A DNA stretch of 15,056 nt from an uncultured bacterium (GTDB taxonomy: Bacteria; Bacteroidota; Ignavibacteria; Ignavibacteriales; Melioribacteraceae): assembly GCA_937936675.1 (NCBI GenBank), contig CALDDL010000203.1, positions 1 through 15,056 of the forward strand, given 5' to 3'. Under the pieces are notes generated by a model, which saw only the letters and a program-made list of their open reading frames with translations, was not told where the DNA came from and ran no database searches. Positions 7,901-14,634 of this stretch are shown here, piece by piece. The translations under genes and the position numbers were made by a program. Each line of letters opens with the position of its first letter. Position 1 is the stretch's first letter.

Positions 7901-10081
7901 ATCTCCATCGTATAATTTGACAGTTATACCAGCAATACCCGGTTCTCCGGCATCTTGAATCCCATTTAGATTTTGGTCTTCCCAAACTTTATCTCCGATT
8001 TTTCCAAAGAGAGGAGTTTGAGCATTAATCGGGATAGTATCACCAATAGCTGCTGCATATCCGAGATTTAATATTCTTTCTGTATTTGGAAGCAGGTCTT
8101 CAAAATTATTTATTCTTACTTTAAATGTAACCGTATAAGCTCCTCCGACCGGGAGTGCAGAAGAGTTATCTAAAATTGTTCCCGGTTCATCTAATGGAAA
8201 AGGAGTTCCGGAACCATTATCTGGTACCTGAGATGTTACTCCACTACTATTGGTAAAGAAAGTAGTATTTGGAATATAAGAAGTATTTAAAGGAAGAAAA
8301 TCTACGAGTTTTAAATCCGGTACAGGCGCACGGCTAATATTATTAACTACGATTGTATATAATAAATCATCACCGGGGCTGATAAAACCATCACCATCAT
8401 TATCTTGAGAAAGAGTTCCGTTCTTACCTGCATCAAAAGCCGGAAGAGGTGGGATACCGGTTCCTACATCCAATCCCGGAGCTCCAGAAGAAGCAGTTAA
8501 AGGATCTTGACCCCATGCTGCAGCAAGTTTCACTCCTTGTGTAAGAGTATAAATTAACATACCTGATTGATTACCGGAAGGATTATATAATTTTGCTCTA
8601 TCTAATTCTCTTAATGTAATCGAATTATCATATTTATTTCCAAACGGATCTGTTAATGCCCCGGTTGCAGGATTAGCATCGTAATCAATATAAATCGTAA
8701 CAGGAGTATTTCCGTTGCCGATAGGAGTAACCCAAATCGGATTTCCGTTTTCATTTGGATTTGTAGATGAAGTAGGGTCTCTTCCAATTCCTAGCCCGAT
8801 TAAAATTTGTTGAGTTAATGCAGATTCAGATACAAGAGTAAAACCCCAATCCCATGATCTGTTTCCGCCTGTATTCGTGCTTGGATTATTTGCGTCTGTT
8901 GCAGAAATGGCATAAAATTTTGAACCATCATTTGTAAAGAATTTTGCTCCAAATCCATCTGTCATCACCTGTTTTGCATAGCCTTTTGCAGGGACAGTAA
9001 TAGGATTTGTAGTAATTGTATTTCCACCTGATCCGGTTCTTGTCTGGTATTGAACAGCAATTGGAGAACTTTTTGGATTGTATAGCCAAACTACTGTAGC
9101 TGTACCATTTTGACCTTGTGCGCTATTAGATGTTGAAACGGGTTCATAATAGCTAGTTGACCATAGTGCCGTAGGGCTTAATCTAAACCATCTTGCTTCA
9201 TATTGCTCGCCTCGATCGCCGGTTAAAAGCTCTATTTGAATCGGCTTATCGGAAATAACTTTTGCACCTAGAGCAACTCCGCCATTTACTAAATATCCCT
9301 TACCTTCGGTGAGTGTAACGGTAGTTTCAAAAGTTCCATTGGCATCAGCATCTATCTGAATATTTGCTCCACCAACTTCAGCCATTATTGAAAGTCCTAC
9401 ATAATTAAAAATCCGGTAGGAATCTGAATAAGGAATATTTTCACCCACGGGAATTTCAAAAGAAGTACCCCAATTATCTGTATCAAAAACTTCTAAAGCA
9501 TCAGCCAAAAGAGTATTGGAACCGGTTGCCCATCCAGTTCTTGCAACCGATATAGTTTTCGAAGCAGCGATTTTATCACCACCATCAAAATCGATATCAG
9601 TTTGGCGGGTAGTGGTATTTACAGGATTATTTAAAATAATAACTGTTCCTGAATTTATAATATCAGAAGGAATTCCGGGAGGTGCTCCATTCGCAGGGTT
9701 ACCATCGCCCCATATCTGCGTTCCGCCAAGATTGGTATTACTATATAAGTTAATCGGATTTGCAATATCAGGTTCAAATCCATTTTCCCACTGATCGTAA
9801 TAGATTACAGTATTATCGGCAATGGATGCAATTGAAATATAAGTTTGCACCGGATTAACTGAACTATTTCCATTAGTATTTAATGTTTGTAAAGACTGAA
9901 GAATTTGTTCTTCAGGAAGTGGTACATAGAAAAACTGCACGGGAACAGGATTAGCAGTTTGCGCGTCTATTTCGATTGGGTTAATTCCCCATAAAGAAAT
10001 GAAGAGAAAATATACTAACAATGCGTTTAAGCCTAAGATATTCTTAAACGATTGCAATAAAGCGGCTGTAGCTTTCTTCAT
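4940..10081 (-). CDS. Giant mosaic T9SS surface protein (DUF11, SdrD B-like, choice-of-anchor A, Asp-box propeller, sorting domain)
   Basis: The 1713 residues start with a signal peptide (core ALLVYFLFISLW, likely cleaved after DAQ near 41). Modules by approximate residue: 42-545 a beta-rich region of unknown family containing VIYYDQWENGFEPDI; 548-690 a DUF11-like domain that begins with an EF-hand-like DNDGDGFISPGD; 692-807 and 808-925 two SdrD B-like domains, each with a DxNxNGxxD calcium-site motif (WEDQNLNGIQD, WNDENQNGIQD) and ending in NIDAGF or NLDAGM; 926-1015 the start of a second DUF11; 1018-1270 a choice-of-anchor A domain (FDLGIAKDYNLF, EGKVAVGRDANLG, IQGIDVRGTILAPFADLNFP); 1275-1305 what looks like the final DUF11 strands; 1306-1329 an (NNGG)5-NTGG linker; 1332-1610 seven repeats with Asp boxes (such as STDFGATW, SSNGGTNW), fitting a seven-bladed propeller; about 1626-1713 a T9SS sorting domain (NYPNPFNP, LSSGMYIYRL, KKMLLMK). 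The parts are typical of adhesive or structural surface proteins; the ligand is unknown. The Shine-Dalgarno is weak (GAGAATCTA before ATG). Confidence 0.85.
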   Translation of the reverse strand: MKKATAALLQSFKNILGLNALLVYFLFISLWGINPIEIDAQTANPVPVQFFYVPLPEEQILQSLQTLNTNGNSSVNPVQTYISIASIADNTVIYYDQWENGFEPDIANPINLYSNTNLGGTQIWGDGNPANGAPPGIPSDIINSGTVIILNNPVNTTTRQTDIDFDGGDKIAASKTISVARTGWATGSNTLLADALEVFDTDNWGTSFEIPVGENIPYSDSYRIFNYVGLSIMAEVGGANIQIDADANGTFETTVTLTEGKGYLVNGGVALGAKVISDKPIQIELLTGDRGEQYEARWFRLSPTALWSTSYYEPVSTSNSAQGQNGTATVVWLYNPKSSPIAVQYQTRTGSGGNTITTNPITVPAKGYAKQVMTDGFGAKFFTNDGSKFYAISATDANNPSTNTGGNRSWDWGFTLVSESALTQQILIGLGIGRDPTSSTNPNENGNPIWVTPIGNGNTPVTIYIDYDANPATGALTDPFGNKYDNSITLRELDRAKLYNPSGNQSGMLIYTLTQGVKLAAAWGQDPLTASSGAPGLDVGTGIPPLPAFDAGKNGTLSQDNDGDGFISPGDDLLYTIVVNNISRAPVPDLKLVDFLPLNTSYIPNTTFFTNSSGVTSQVPDNGSGTPFPLDEPGTILDNSSALPVGGAYTVTFKVRINNFEDLLPNTERILNLGYAAAIGDTIPINAQTPLFGKIGDKVWEDQNLNGIQDAGEPGIAGITVKLYDGDGNFVASTTTDANGNYKFLGLLPGNYQVEFVPSSVYDFTTANADGAGLNGAKNSDANPSTGKTEIFTLAAGERNTNIDAGFKPNGLLGDKVWNDENQNGIQDPSETGIDSVTVKLFSCDGTFLKETVTNANGNYTFTNLLSGSYYVQFILPNGLNYTTKDLGTNDNFDSDANPSDGKTECITYNTGDIVTNLDAGMYEDKVADIKIEKSVSNSNPVCGSQITYQIKVTNLGPDKGKGIEATEILPSGLEYVSHSASIGSYDTLTGKWVIGELNNGAFATLNITVKVNCEEINSSTFDLGIAKDYNLFVIEDLNQPSSDTEGKVAVGRDANLGAYSIGDKLSNNSGDVLIVGRDLNYVSGSVYNGNVVFANNSNLPKSSVSVTNGTVRKDTVIDFSVAKVSLENLSTTLGNYQSTGTVELKWGGLTLTGTDPFMNVFSVLGSDLSTANSFTIDVPNGSVVLVNINGTNVSWSGGLQVNGTAINNVLYNFYEATSLRIQGIDVRGTILAPFADLNFPSGVVNGQVIVKSMTGSGQFNLAPFIGNIPYEKEITNIASISAITTVDPDLTNNNSSVLIKPVTSNNGGNNGGNNGGNNGGNNGGNTGGNWENLCGFGFGEIVYTLAYSNTAIYAGTWGGNIYISTNQGTSWTKINQGMSVGFVWSLKVVNDNLIFAATEKGLYKYNGSSWTLTSLSGMDVHSISIGTTGSTTRIFAATWGNGVYTSTDFGATWLHSVDGCYNLLAMNTIEAVSAEKAFVTSFGGGVFVTLNGGVSWSKVNLGYNFAWTVASSGNYVYAGTYGDGLYLSSNGGTNWNKVTTLNAPFIYSLVVDNSGYVYAASWTSGVSVSKDNGATWTSLGMGGFGVSSIFVNPSTQDLFVGTKEGEVFFSRSGGTTDIDENSIIPTEFGLEQNYPNPFNPTTTIQFALPQGGMYKLMVYSVLGEEVAELVNNELSAGIHKVSFDASRLSSGMYIYRLTGNNVTITKKMLLMK
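6095..6166 (-). repeat. 12-bp tandem repeat coding for an (NNGG)5-NTGG linker
   Basis: Six in-frame 12-base units within the giant surface protein gene encode Asn-Asn-Gly-Gly five times and Asn-Thr-Gly-Gly once (residues 1306-1329). The third codon positions vary between units, so the repeat is older than a recent slippage event, but the unit is a multiple of three and can change number without breaking the frame. It is a flexible spacer between the interrupted DUF11 and the propeller. Confidence 0.9.
7309..8008 (-). repeat. Internal duplication: two adjacent SdrD B-like domains
   Basis: Residues 692-807 and 808-925 of the giant surface protein are direct domain repeats of about 117 residues. 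Both run GDKVW-[EN]-D-x-N-x-NGIQD, then TVKL, then T-[DN]-ANGNY-x-F, then an SDANPS-[TD]-GKTE block, and end in T-N-[IL]-DAG. They are clearly homologous yet diverged, so this is domain duplication rather than a recent DNA-level repeat. Confidence 0.8.
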
Positions 10082-10096
10082 TAGATTCTCGGATAT

Positions 10097-10134
10097 TGTT
10101 CGTAGATAATTTATTTAAATTTTTAACACGAACA
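10097..10134. repeat. 7-bp inverted repeat TGTTCGT / ACGAACA upstream of the giant surface protein gene
   Basis: TGTTCGT at 10097-10103 and ACGAACA at 10128-10134 are perfect inverted copies with a 24-base AT-only or nearly AT-only spacer. The near copy begins only about 15 bases before the surface protein start codon, so the pair spans the expected 5' untranslated region and core promoter. A paired regulator-binding site is possible, but no evidence beyond symmetry and position is available. Confidence 0.4.
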
Positions 10135-10219
10135 TTATGCAAGAAAAATGCCACCTAATATCTTTAGAAAATAAACCAAAAATTAAGAATAATTGATCTT
10201 ATGGAAATAAATGCTGTCT

Positions 10220-10244
10220 CAAAATGAAATTCAATCTCATTTTG
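10220..10244. repeat. 8-bp inverted repeat CAAAATGA / TCATTTTG upstream of the M1 peptidase operon
   Basis: CAAAATGA (10220-10227) and TCATTTTG (10237-10244) form a perfect 8-bp stem with a 9-base loop, followed by TTTCGCTTTT. It lies about 45 bases before the peptidase start. It could be an operator, a 5' leader hairpin or a terminator-like element. The left arm with its flank (GCTGTCTCAAAATG) also resembles ends of some Bacteroidota insertion sequences, but no transposase or partner end is present. Confidence 0.45.
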
Positions 10245-10288
10245 TTTCGCTTTTGATAACATGCTCCTATTTATTAAATTAAACCATT

Positions 10289-12262
10289 ATGAAAATTATT
10301 TTTTCGCTATTTCTATTTTTAATTTTCTCTGCATTAGTAATTATTAATAATGATTTGCAGAAAAGTGAATTCACTCCTCAAGGTGAAAATTCGGATTATA
10401 GAAACGGAATAAAAATAGATAATATCTCTGATTATACTCCTACTGCAAATTATGATTTGAATGTAAATTTTAATCCATCTTCAAAACGTCTTCGGGTAAA
10501 AGAGAAGATGGTATGGATAAATAATACCGATTTCCCAACCGATAAAATTTACCTTCATTTGTATGCTAATGCATATAAAAACAATAAAACATTTTTTAGT
10601 TCCTATTATAATTTAGATAGTGAAGAGACTACTTCACTTGAGTTTAACTCTATTATTTATAATAATAAATCAATCCAATTAAATTATCGGTTTAAAGACG
10701 GCAATGTAAATGATAGTACCGTTGCGTTTATACAATTACCTTATAATTTATTAAAAGGCGATTCTGCTGTTATAGAATTCGATTATCAATTAAAAGTACC
10801 TAAATCCGTCAAACGCTTTGGATTTGCCACAGGAAGAAATTTTTCATTTGTTTCACAATGGTTTCCAAAAGCAGGAGTTTTTCAGAATGGAGAATGGATT
10901 TGTGGGCCATATTACCCATGGTTGAATTTTTTCTCGGATTTTGGTGATTATAAAGTTCAGATTAACGTACCGAAGAGTTTTATTGTAGGTGCTACCGGTT
11001 CATTAGTTAAAGAAGATTCGAGTTCTTATACTAAGACTTTTTCTTTCAATCAAAAAGGTGTCCATGATTTCGCATTTTGCGTAACCGATGAAATTATTTA
11101 TAAAAAGGAAGAATATAAAAGAAAAGACGGTACTATAATTACAATTAATCTTTTTGTTCAGCCCGAAAGAGAAAAATATATTTGGCGATATAAAGATGCA
11201 ATAAAAAATAGTCTTGAATTTTTTGAAAGTAATATTGGAGATTATCCGTATCAATCAATTACATTGGTTGATGTTCCTAGAACATCAGCAGTAGGCGGAA
11301 TGGAATATCCAGGAATATTTACGATAAGTGCCGAGCTTTTTTCTCCTCATGGAACAATGCAACCCGAATATTTGGTTATTCATGAATTTACTCATCAATT
11401 TTTCCATGGACTTATTGCTAATAATGAAGTCTATGAAGCATGGCTTGATGAGGGATTCACCTCTTATATTGCAACTAAGATCGTATATAAATATTATGGA
11501 GGCGGATTTGCCAATTTTAAGATAGCAACGCATGTTCCTGTTTTTGGATTAAATTTTCTTATGTATAGAGAAATTCCAATAATTTATACTTTGGTTGATA
11601 TCAGAGTACCTGAAGGTTTGCCAGCAATAAATTCTTACTATAGAAATTTAACAATCGGAACAATTGCAGATACTTCTTATTTACTTCCTACACGATTATC
11701 GTATGCTGTTAATTCTTATTCCAAACCAGAATTAGTTCTTCTATCTCTCGAACGGTATATCGGTTATAATAATATGATGGTTCTATTAAAAGAATATTAT
11801 AATAGATATAAATTCCGACATCCTACTGCTCTGGATTTTATTAATTTAGCTAAAGAAAAAGAAGGGAATAAATTAAGTTGGTTTTTTAGGGAGTTTTACT
11901 TTAATGCACGTGTTCATGACTATGCTATAACCGCTATAAACAGAACCGGAGAAAATGAATACGAAGTTTTGGCTGAACGTTTGCGCGAAGGTTTCTTTGA
12001 AAATGATATTGTGCTTTATACCGATAAAGATACTCTATTCCAGAAATGGACCGAAAATGTCCGTTATAAAGTTTTCAAATTTCATACTAAAAATGAAGTT
12101 TTAGCAGCCGAAATTGATCCTTACAGAAAAAATATGCTAGATATAAATTTTGCAAATAATTCATTTACCGTAAATAGTAAGTATTGGGCTTCGATTTCAA
12201 TAAGTTTAAGATGGTTTTTTTGGATTCAAAATGCTCTTATGATTCTTGGGAGCATCGGATGA
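10289..12262 (+). CDS. M1-family (gluzincin) metallopeptidase, membrane-associated or exported
   Basis: The 657-residue protein begins with a hydrophobic export segment (MKIIFSLFLFLIFSALVII), then an N-terminal beta-rich M1 domain (from about 53, YDLNVNFNPSSKRLRVKEKM). The catalytic domain has GGMEYPG (336-342), the counterpart of the exopeptidase GAMEN motif, and zinc site HEFTH at 365-369 with the third ligand E388 in WLDEGF, which is the HExxH-x18-E spacing. M1 enzymes are mostly aminopeptidases that remove N-terminal residues from peptides; the substrate here is unknown. The last 25 residues (SLRWFFWIQNALMIL) are hydrophobic and could be a C-terminal membrane anchor, which is unusual for M1. 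Its stop overlaps the next start in an ATGA. It is first in a probable five-gene operon with def and fmt. The family is certain from the motifs; the location of the catalytic domain is inferred. Confidence 0.87.
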   Translation: MKIIFSLFLFLIFSALVIINNDLQKSEFTPQGENSDYRNGIKIDNISDYTPTANYDLNVNFNPSSKRLRVKEKMVWINNTDFPTDKIYLHLYANAYKNNKTFFSSYYNLDSEETTSLEFNSIIYNNKSIQLNYRFKDGNVNDSTVAFIQLPYNLLKGDSAVIEFDYQLKVPKSVKRFGFATGRNFSFVSQWFPKAGVFQNGEWICGPYYPWLNFFSDFGDYKVQINVPKSFIVGATGSLVKEDSSSYTKTFSFNQKGVHDFAFCVTDEIIYKKEEYKRKDGTIITINLFVQPEREKYIWRYKDAIKNSLEFFESNIGDYPYQSITLVDVPRTSAVGGMEYPGIFTISAELFSPHGTMQPEYLVIHEFTHQFFHGLIANNEVYEAWLDEGFTSYIATKIVYKYYGGGFANFKIATHVPVFGLNFLMYREIPIIYTLVDIRVPEGLPAINSYYRNLTIGTIADTSYLLPTRLSYAVNSYSKPELVLLSLERYIGYNNMMVLLKEYYNRYKFRHPTALDFINLAKEKEGNKLSWFFREFYFNARVHDYAITAINRTGENEYEVLAERLREGFFENDIVLYTDKDTLFQKWTENVRYKVFKFHTKNEVLAAEIDPYRKNMLDINFANNSFTVNSKYWASISISLRWFFWIQNALMILGSIG

Positions 12263-13167
12263 TCTCATCTATCAAAGAAATTATATTGCATGGAGTGCGT
12301 TCAGTTTTTTATAATTCAAAATTTGTCGTTCTTTTATGGGCAATTAATGCTATTTCAGCATTAATTTTAACAGTACCAATTTACCAGCTCTTAATTGATT
12401 CATTGGGACATTCATTATACAGTGATAAATTGGCAGTTGATTTTGATTTGATGTGGTTTGCTCAATTTCAAAATATTTATAAAACTCATATCGATCAAAT
12501 TCCTCTAAATATCTATTTCGTTGTTGGTATTTATACTTTAATTCAGACTTTTTTATTAGGCGGATTAATCTCGATTTTTAATAACCCACAGAAAAATCAC
12601 ATGGTAGATTTTTTCTTTGGCGGTGTTAAGTATTTTTATCGTTTTGTAAAAATCCTAATCGCAACGTTATTTCTTTATGCTGCTGCTTTTATCGTAAATG
12701 ATTTATTAGGAGATCTGATCGGTTGGGCATATAGCGATTCTGAAAGTGTAATGGGGGATTTCGTTATTCGCTCTTTAAGATATATTCTTTTAATATTTTT
12801 TATTGGTGTGATATCTATTATAGCAGACTATTCAAAAGTTTCTCTGGGTGTAAAAGATTCAAACACAATATTTAGAGAAATTTATTCTGCAATTTTATTT
12901 ATAAAGAAAAATTTTTCTAAAGTCTTTACTGTTTTTTTATTTGTAGCAATTCTTGGTGCTTTGGGTGCGGTTTTTTATAATTTATTAAACAGATTTATTC
13001 CACGAACGCCGTATTATTATTTAGTTATCATCTTTATTCTTCAACAAATGTTAATTATCTTTAGACTTTATATCCGAATGCTTTTCTGCGCTACTGAAGT
13101 TACTCTTTATAAAGATTTAAGTGCAGAAATTGAACAGGGTAACGTAATTATTAATCAGGAGTTGTAA
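12259..13167 (+). CDS. Multi-pass membrane protein of unknown function
   Basis: No family is recognised. The 302 residues contain about six hydrophobic helices (around VVLLWAINAISALIL, YFVVGIYTLIQTFLLGGLI, ILIATLFLYAAAFIV, YILLIFFIGVISIIA, FTVFLFVAILGALGAV and YLVIIFILQQMLIIF), with short charged loops between. The frame is open back to 12184, but the ATG at 12259 has GGGAG upstream and overlaps the peptidase stop as ATGA, so it is the likely start. Its own stop overlaps the def start by one base. The coupling to the upstream peptidase suggests the two products are made in step and may act together at the membrane; this is inference from layout only. Confidence 0.75.
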   Translation: MISSIKEIILHGVRSVFYNSKFVVLLWAINAISALILTVPIYQLLIDSLGHSLYSDKLAVDFDLMWFAQFQNIYKTHIDQIPLNIYFVVGIYTLIQTFLLGGLISIFNNPQKNHMVDFFFGGVKYFYRFVKILIATLFLYAAAFIVNDLLGDLIGWAYSDSESVMGDFVIRSLRYILLIFFIGVISIIADYSKVSLGVKDSNTIFREIYSAILFIKKNFSKVFTVFLFVAILGALGAVFYNLLNRFIPRTPYYYLVIIFILQQMLIIFRLYIRMLFCATEVTLYKDLSAEIEQGNVIINQEL

Positions 13168-13712
13168 TGTCAATTATTCCAATCACTGTTTATGGTGATA
13201 AAATACTTCGGGAAAAAGCACTACCCGTTAAAGAAGTATCAGATGAAATAATAGGTAAAATAACTAGCATGTTTGATACGATGAGAAATGCCTCAGGAGT
13301 CGGTTTGGCAGCTAATCAAGTTGGTTTCAGAGATTCTTTATTTGTTATTGATCTACGACCGGTAGAAGGTTATGAAAAATCTAAACCATTAGTAATGATA
13401 AACCCAAAAATTACCGAAAGATCAGATGAATTAGTTGTAATTGAAGAGGGTTGCTTAAGCCTTCCGAATTTGAGAGCTGATGTAGAAAGACCGAAATCTA
13501 TAATTGTCAATTATTTAGATACAGACGAAAATGAACAGACATTAGAAGCGGATGATTTTCTTGCAAGAGTAATATTACATGAATATGACCATTTGCTTGG
13601 GAAAATGATCCCGGATCGAATTTCAATAAAAATGAAGAATCGCCTCCAAAATTATTTACATAGAATTACTAAACGGGAAATTGAAATCGATTATCCCATT
13701 ACAGAGAATTAA
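13167..13712 (+). CDS. def: Peptide deformylase
   Basis: Cytoplasmic metalloenzyme that removes the formyl group from the initiating methionine of new proteins at the ribosome. All three family motifs are present in the 181 residues: GVGLAANQVG (44-53, the GxGxAAxQ motif), EEGCLS (93-98) with metal ligand C96, and HEYDH (138-142) with metal ligands H138 and H142 and catalytic E139. The length is normal. The start ATG shares one base with the upstream stop (TAATG) and is served by an AGGAG Shine-Dalgarno. The fmt gene follows at a spacing of 4 bases, the classic def-fmt pair. Confidence 0.97.
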   Translation: MSIIPITVYGDKILREKALPVKEVSDEIIGKITSMFDTMRNASGVGLAANQVGFRDSLFVIDLRPVEGYEKSKPLVMINPKITERSDELVVIEEGCLSLPNLRADVERPKSIIVNYLDTDENEQTLEADDFLARVILHEYDHLLGKMIPDRISIKMKNRLQNYLHRITKREIEIDYPITEN

Positions 13713-13716
13713 TAAA

Positions 13717-14625
13717 TTGAAAATTATTTTTATGGGGACACCTGAATTTGCTGTCCCTTCATTAAATGCAATTAATAATTCAGAACATCAATTGATTGCT
13801 GTAGTAACCGCACCTGATAAAGAGAGGGGAAGGGGTAGAGAAGTATCTTTTACGCCCGTTAAAAATTATGCAGTTAAAAATAATTTGCCCGTATTACAAC
13901 CCGAAAAATTAAAAGACCCAGAATTCATAGAACAAGTAAGAAAGCTCGCACCTGATCTTATAATTGTTATTGCATTTAGAATTTTACCTCGTGAGATTTT
14001 TGAAATTCCACGATTAGGCACTTTTAATGTGCACGGTTCACTGCTTCCAAAATATCGTGGAGCTGCTCCTATTCAATGGAGCTTAATTAATGGAGATTCT
14101 GAAACCGGTTTGACAACTTTCTTTATTCAGGAGAAAGTTGATACAGGGAATATTATCCTTCAAAAGAAAATTGCTATTGAAAAGGATGATAATTTTGGCT
14201 CATTGCACGATAGACTTCAATCCCTTAGTATCGATATTGTACTAGAAACCATAAAAATAATTGAATCAGGAGCAATACAATTAATAAAGCAAGATGAATC
14301 TCAAGTAAGCAGTGCCCCTAAAATTACAAAAGAGAATTCACGTATAGATTGGAATCAACCGAGTGAGAAAATATATAATCTTATCAGGGGTCTTTCTCCA
14401 TATCCTGCTGCATATTTTTTGCACAATTCAAAATTGTATAAGGTTTTCTCTTCTAGACTAAAAGACGACCTTATTCTGCAACCCGGTGAAATTAAGGAAA
14501 CTAAAAATGAAATATTTATTGGTACAGCAACAACTGCATTAGAGATAACTGAAATTCAACCCGAAGGAAGAAAAAGAATGAAATCAGATGTTTTTCTGCG
14601 GGGCTATTCTTTACTTAAAAATTAA
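13717..14625 (+). CDS. fmt: Methionyl-tRNA formyltransferase
   Basis: Transfers a formyl group from 10-formyl-tetrahydrofolate to the methionine on initiator tRNA. The 302 residues show the N-terminal MKIIFMGTPEFAVPSL, the folate-hydrolase-like catalytic set N104, H106 (FNVHGS) and D142 (KVDTGN), and the SLLPKYRGAAPI loop (108-118). The C-terminal tRNA-contacting domain includes RIDWNQPSEKIYNLIRGLSPYP. AFRILP stands where many bacteria have AYGxILP, a variant I know from Bacteroidota. The best start is a TTG at 13717, which keeps the complete first beta strand; the first ATG at 13732 would cut it off, and the earlier TTG at 13681 lies inside def. Only a weak AGAGA precedes the TTG. It lies 4 bases after def. 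Confidence 0.95.
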   Translation: MKIIFMGTPEFAVPSLNAINNSEHQLIAVVTAPDKERGRGREVSFTPVKNYAVKNNLPVLQPEKLKDPEFIEQVRKLAPDLIIVIAFRILPREIFEIPRLGTFNVHGSLLPKYRGAAPIQWSLINGDSETGLTTFFIQEKVDTGNIILQKKIAIEKDDNFGSLHDRLQSLSIDIVLETIKIIESGAIQLIKQDESQVSSAPKITKENSRIDWNQPSEKIYNLIRGLSPYPAAYFLHNSKLYKVFSSRLKDDLILQPGEIKETKNEIFIGTATTALEITEIQPEGRKRMKSDVFLRGYSLLKN

Positions 14626-14634
14626 TGAGTTACG

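Larger units (their letters stand above)
10082..10288. promoter_or_regulatory. Divergent intergenic region between the giant surface protein gene and the M1 peptidase operon
   Basis: These 207 AT-rich bases must hold the promoters for the minus-strand surface protein and for the plus-strand peptidase unit. They contain two inverted repeats, listed separately (10097-10134 and 10220-10244). No RNA gene or small ORF with a credible ribosome-binding site was seen, and no promoter hexamers could be placed with confidence. The peptidase ATG at 10289 has no obvious Shine-Dalgarno, as is common in Bacteroidota. Confidence 0.5.

Noticed and set aside
9516..9794. 92-codon plus-strand frame antisense to the surface protein
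   Set aside because: It overlaps the well-supported N-terminal region of the surface protein on the opposite strand and shows no domain or start signal of its own.
10082..10288. Riboswitch or small RNA in the divergent intergenic region
   Set aside because: Only simple inverted repeats are visible; I could not fit any known riboswitch core or a promoter-plus-terminator pair for a small RNA.
11003..11533. Several open frames on both strands inside the M1 peptidase gene
   Set aside because: They lie over the catalytic domain, whose frame is fixed by HEFTH and GGMEYPG, and none has a ribosome-binding site or recognisable content.
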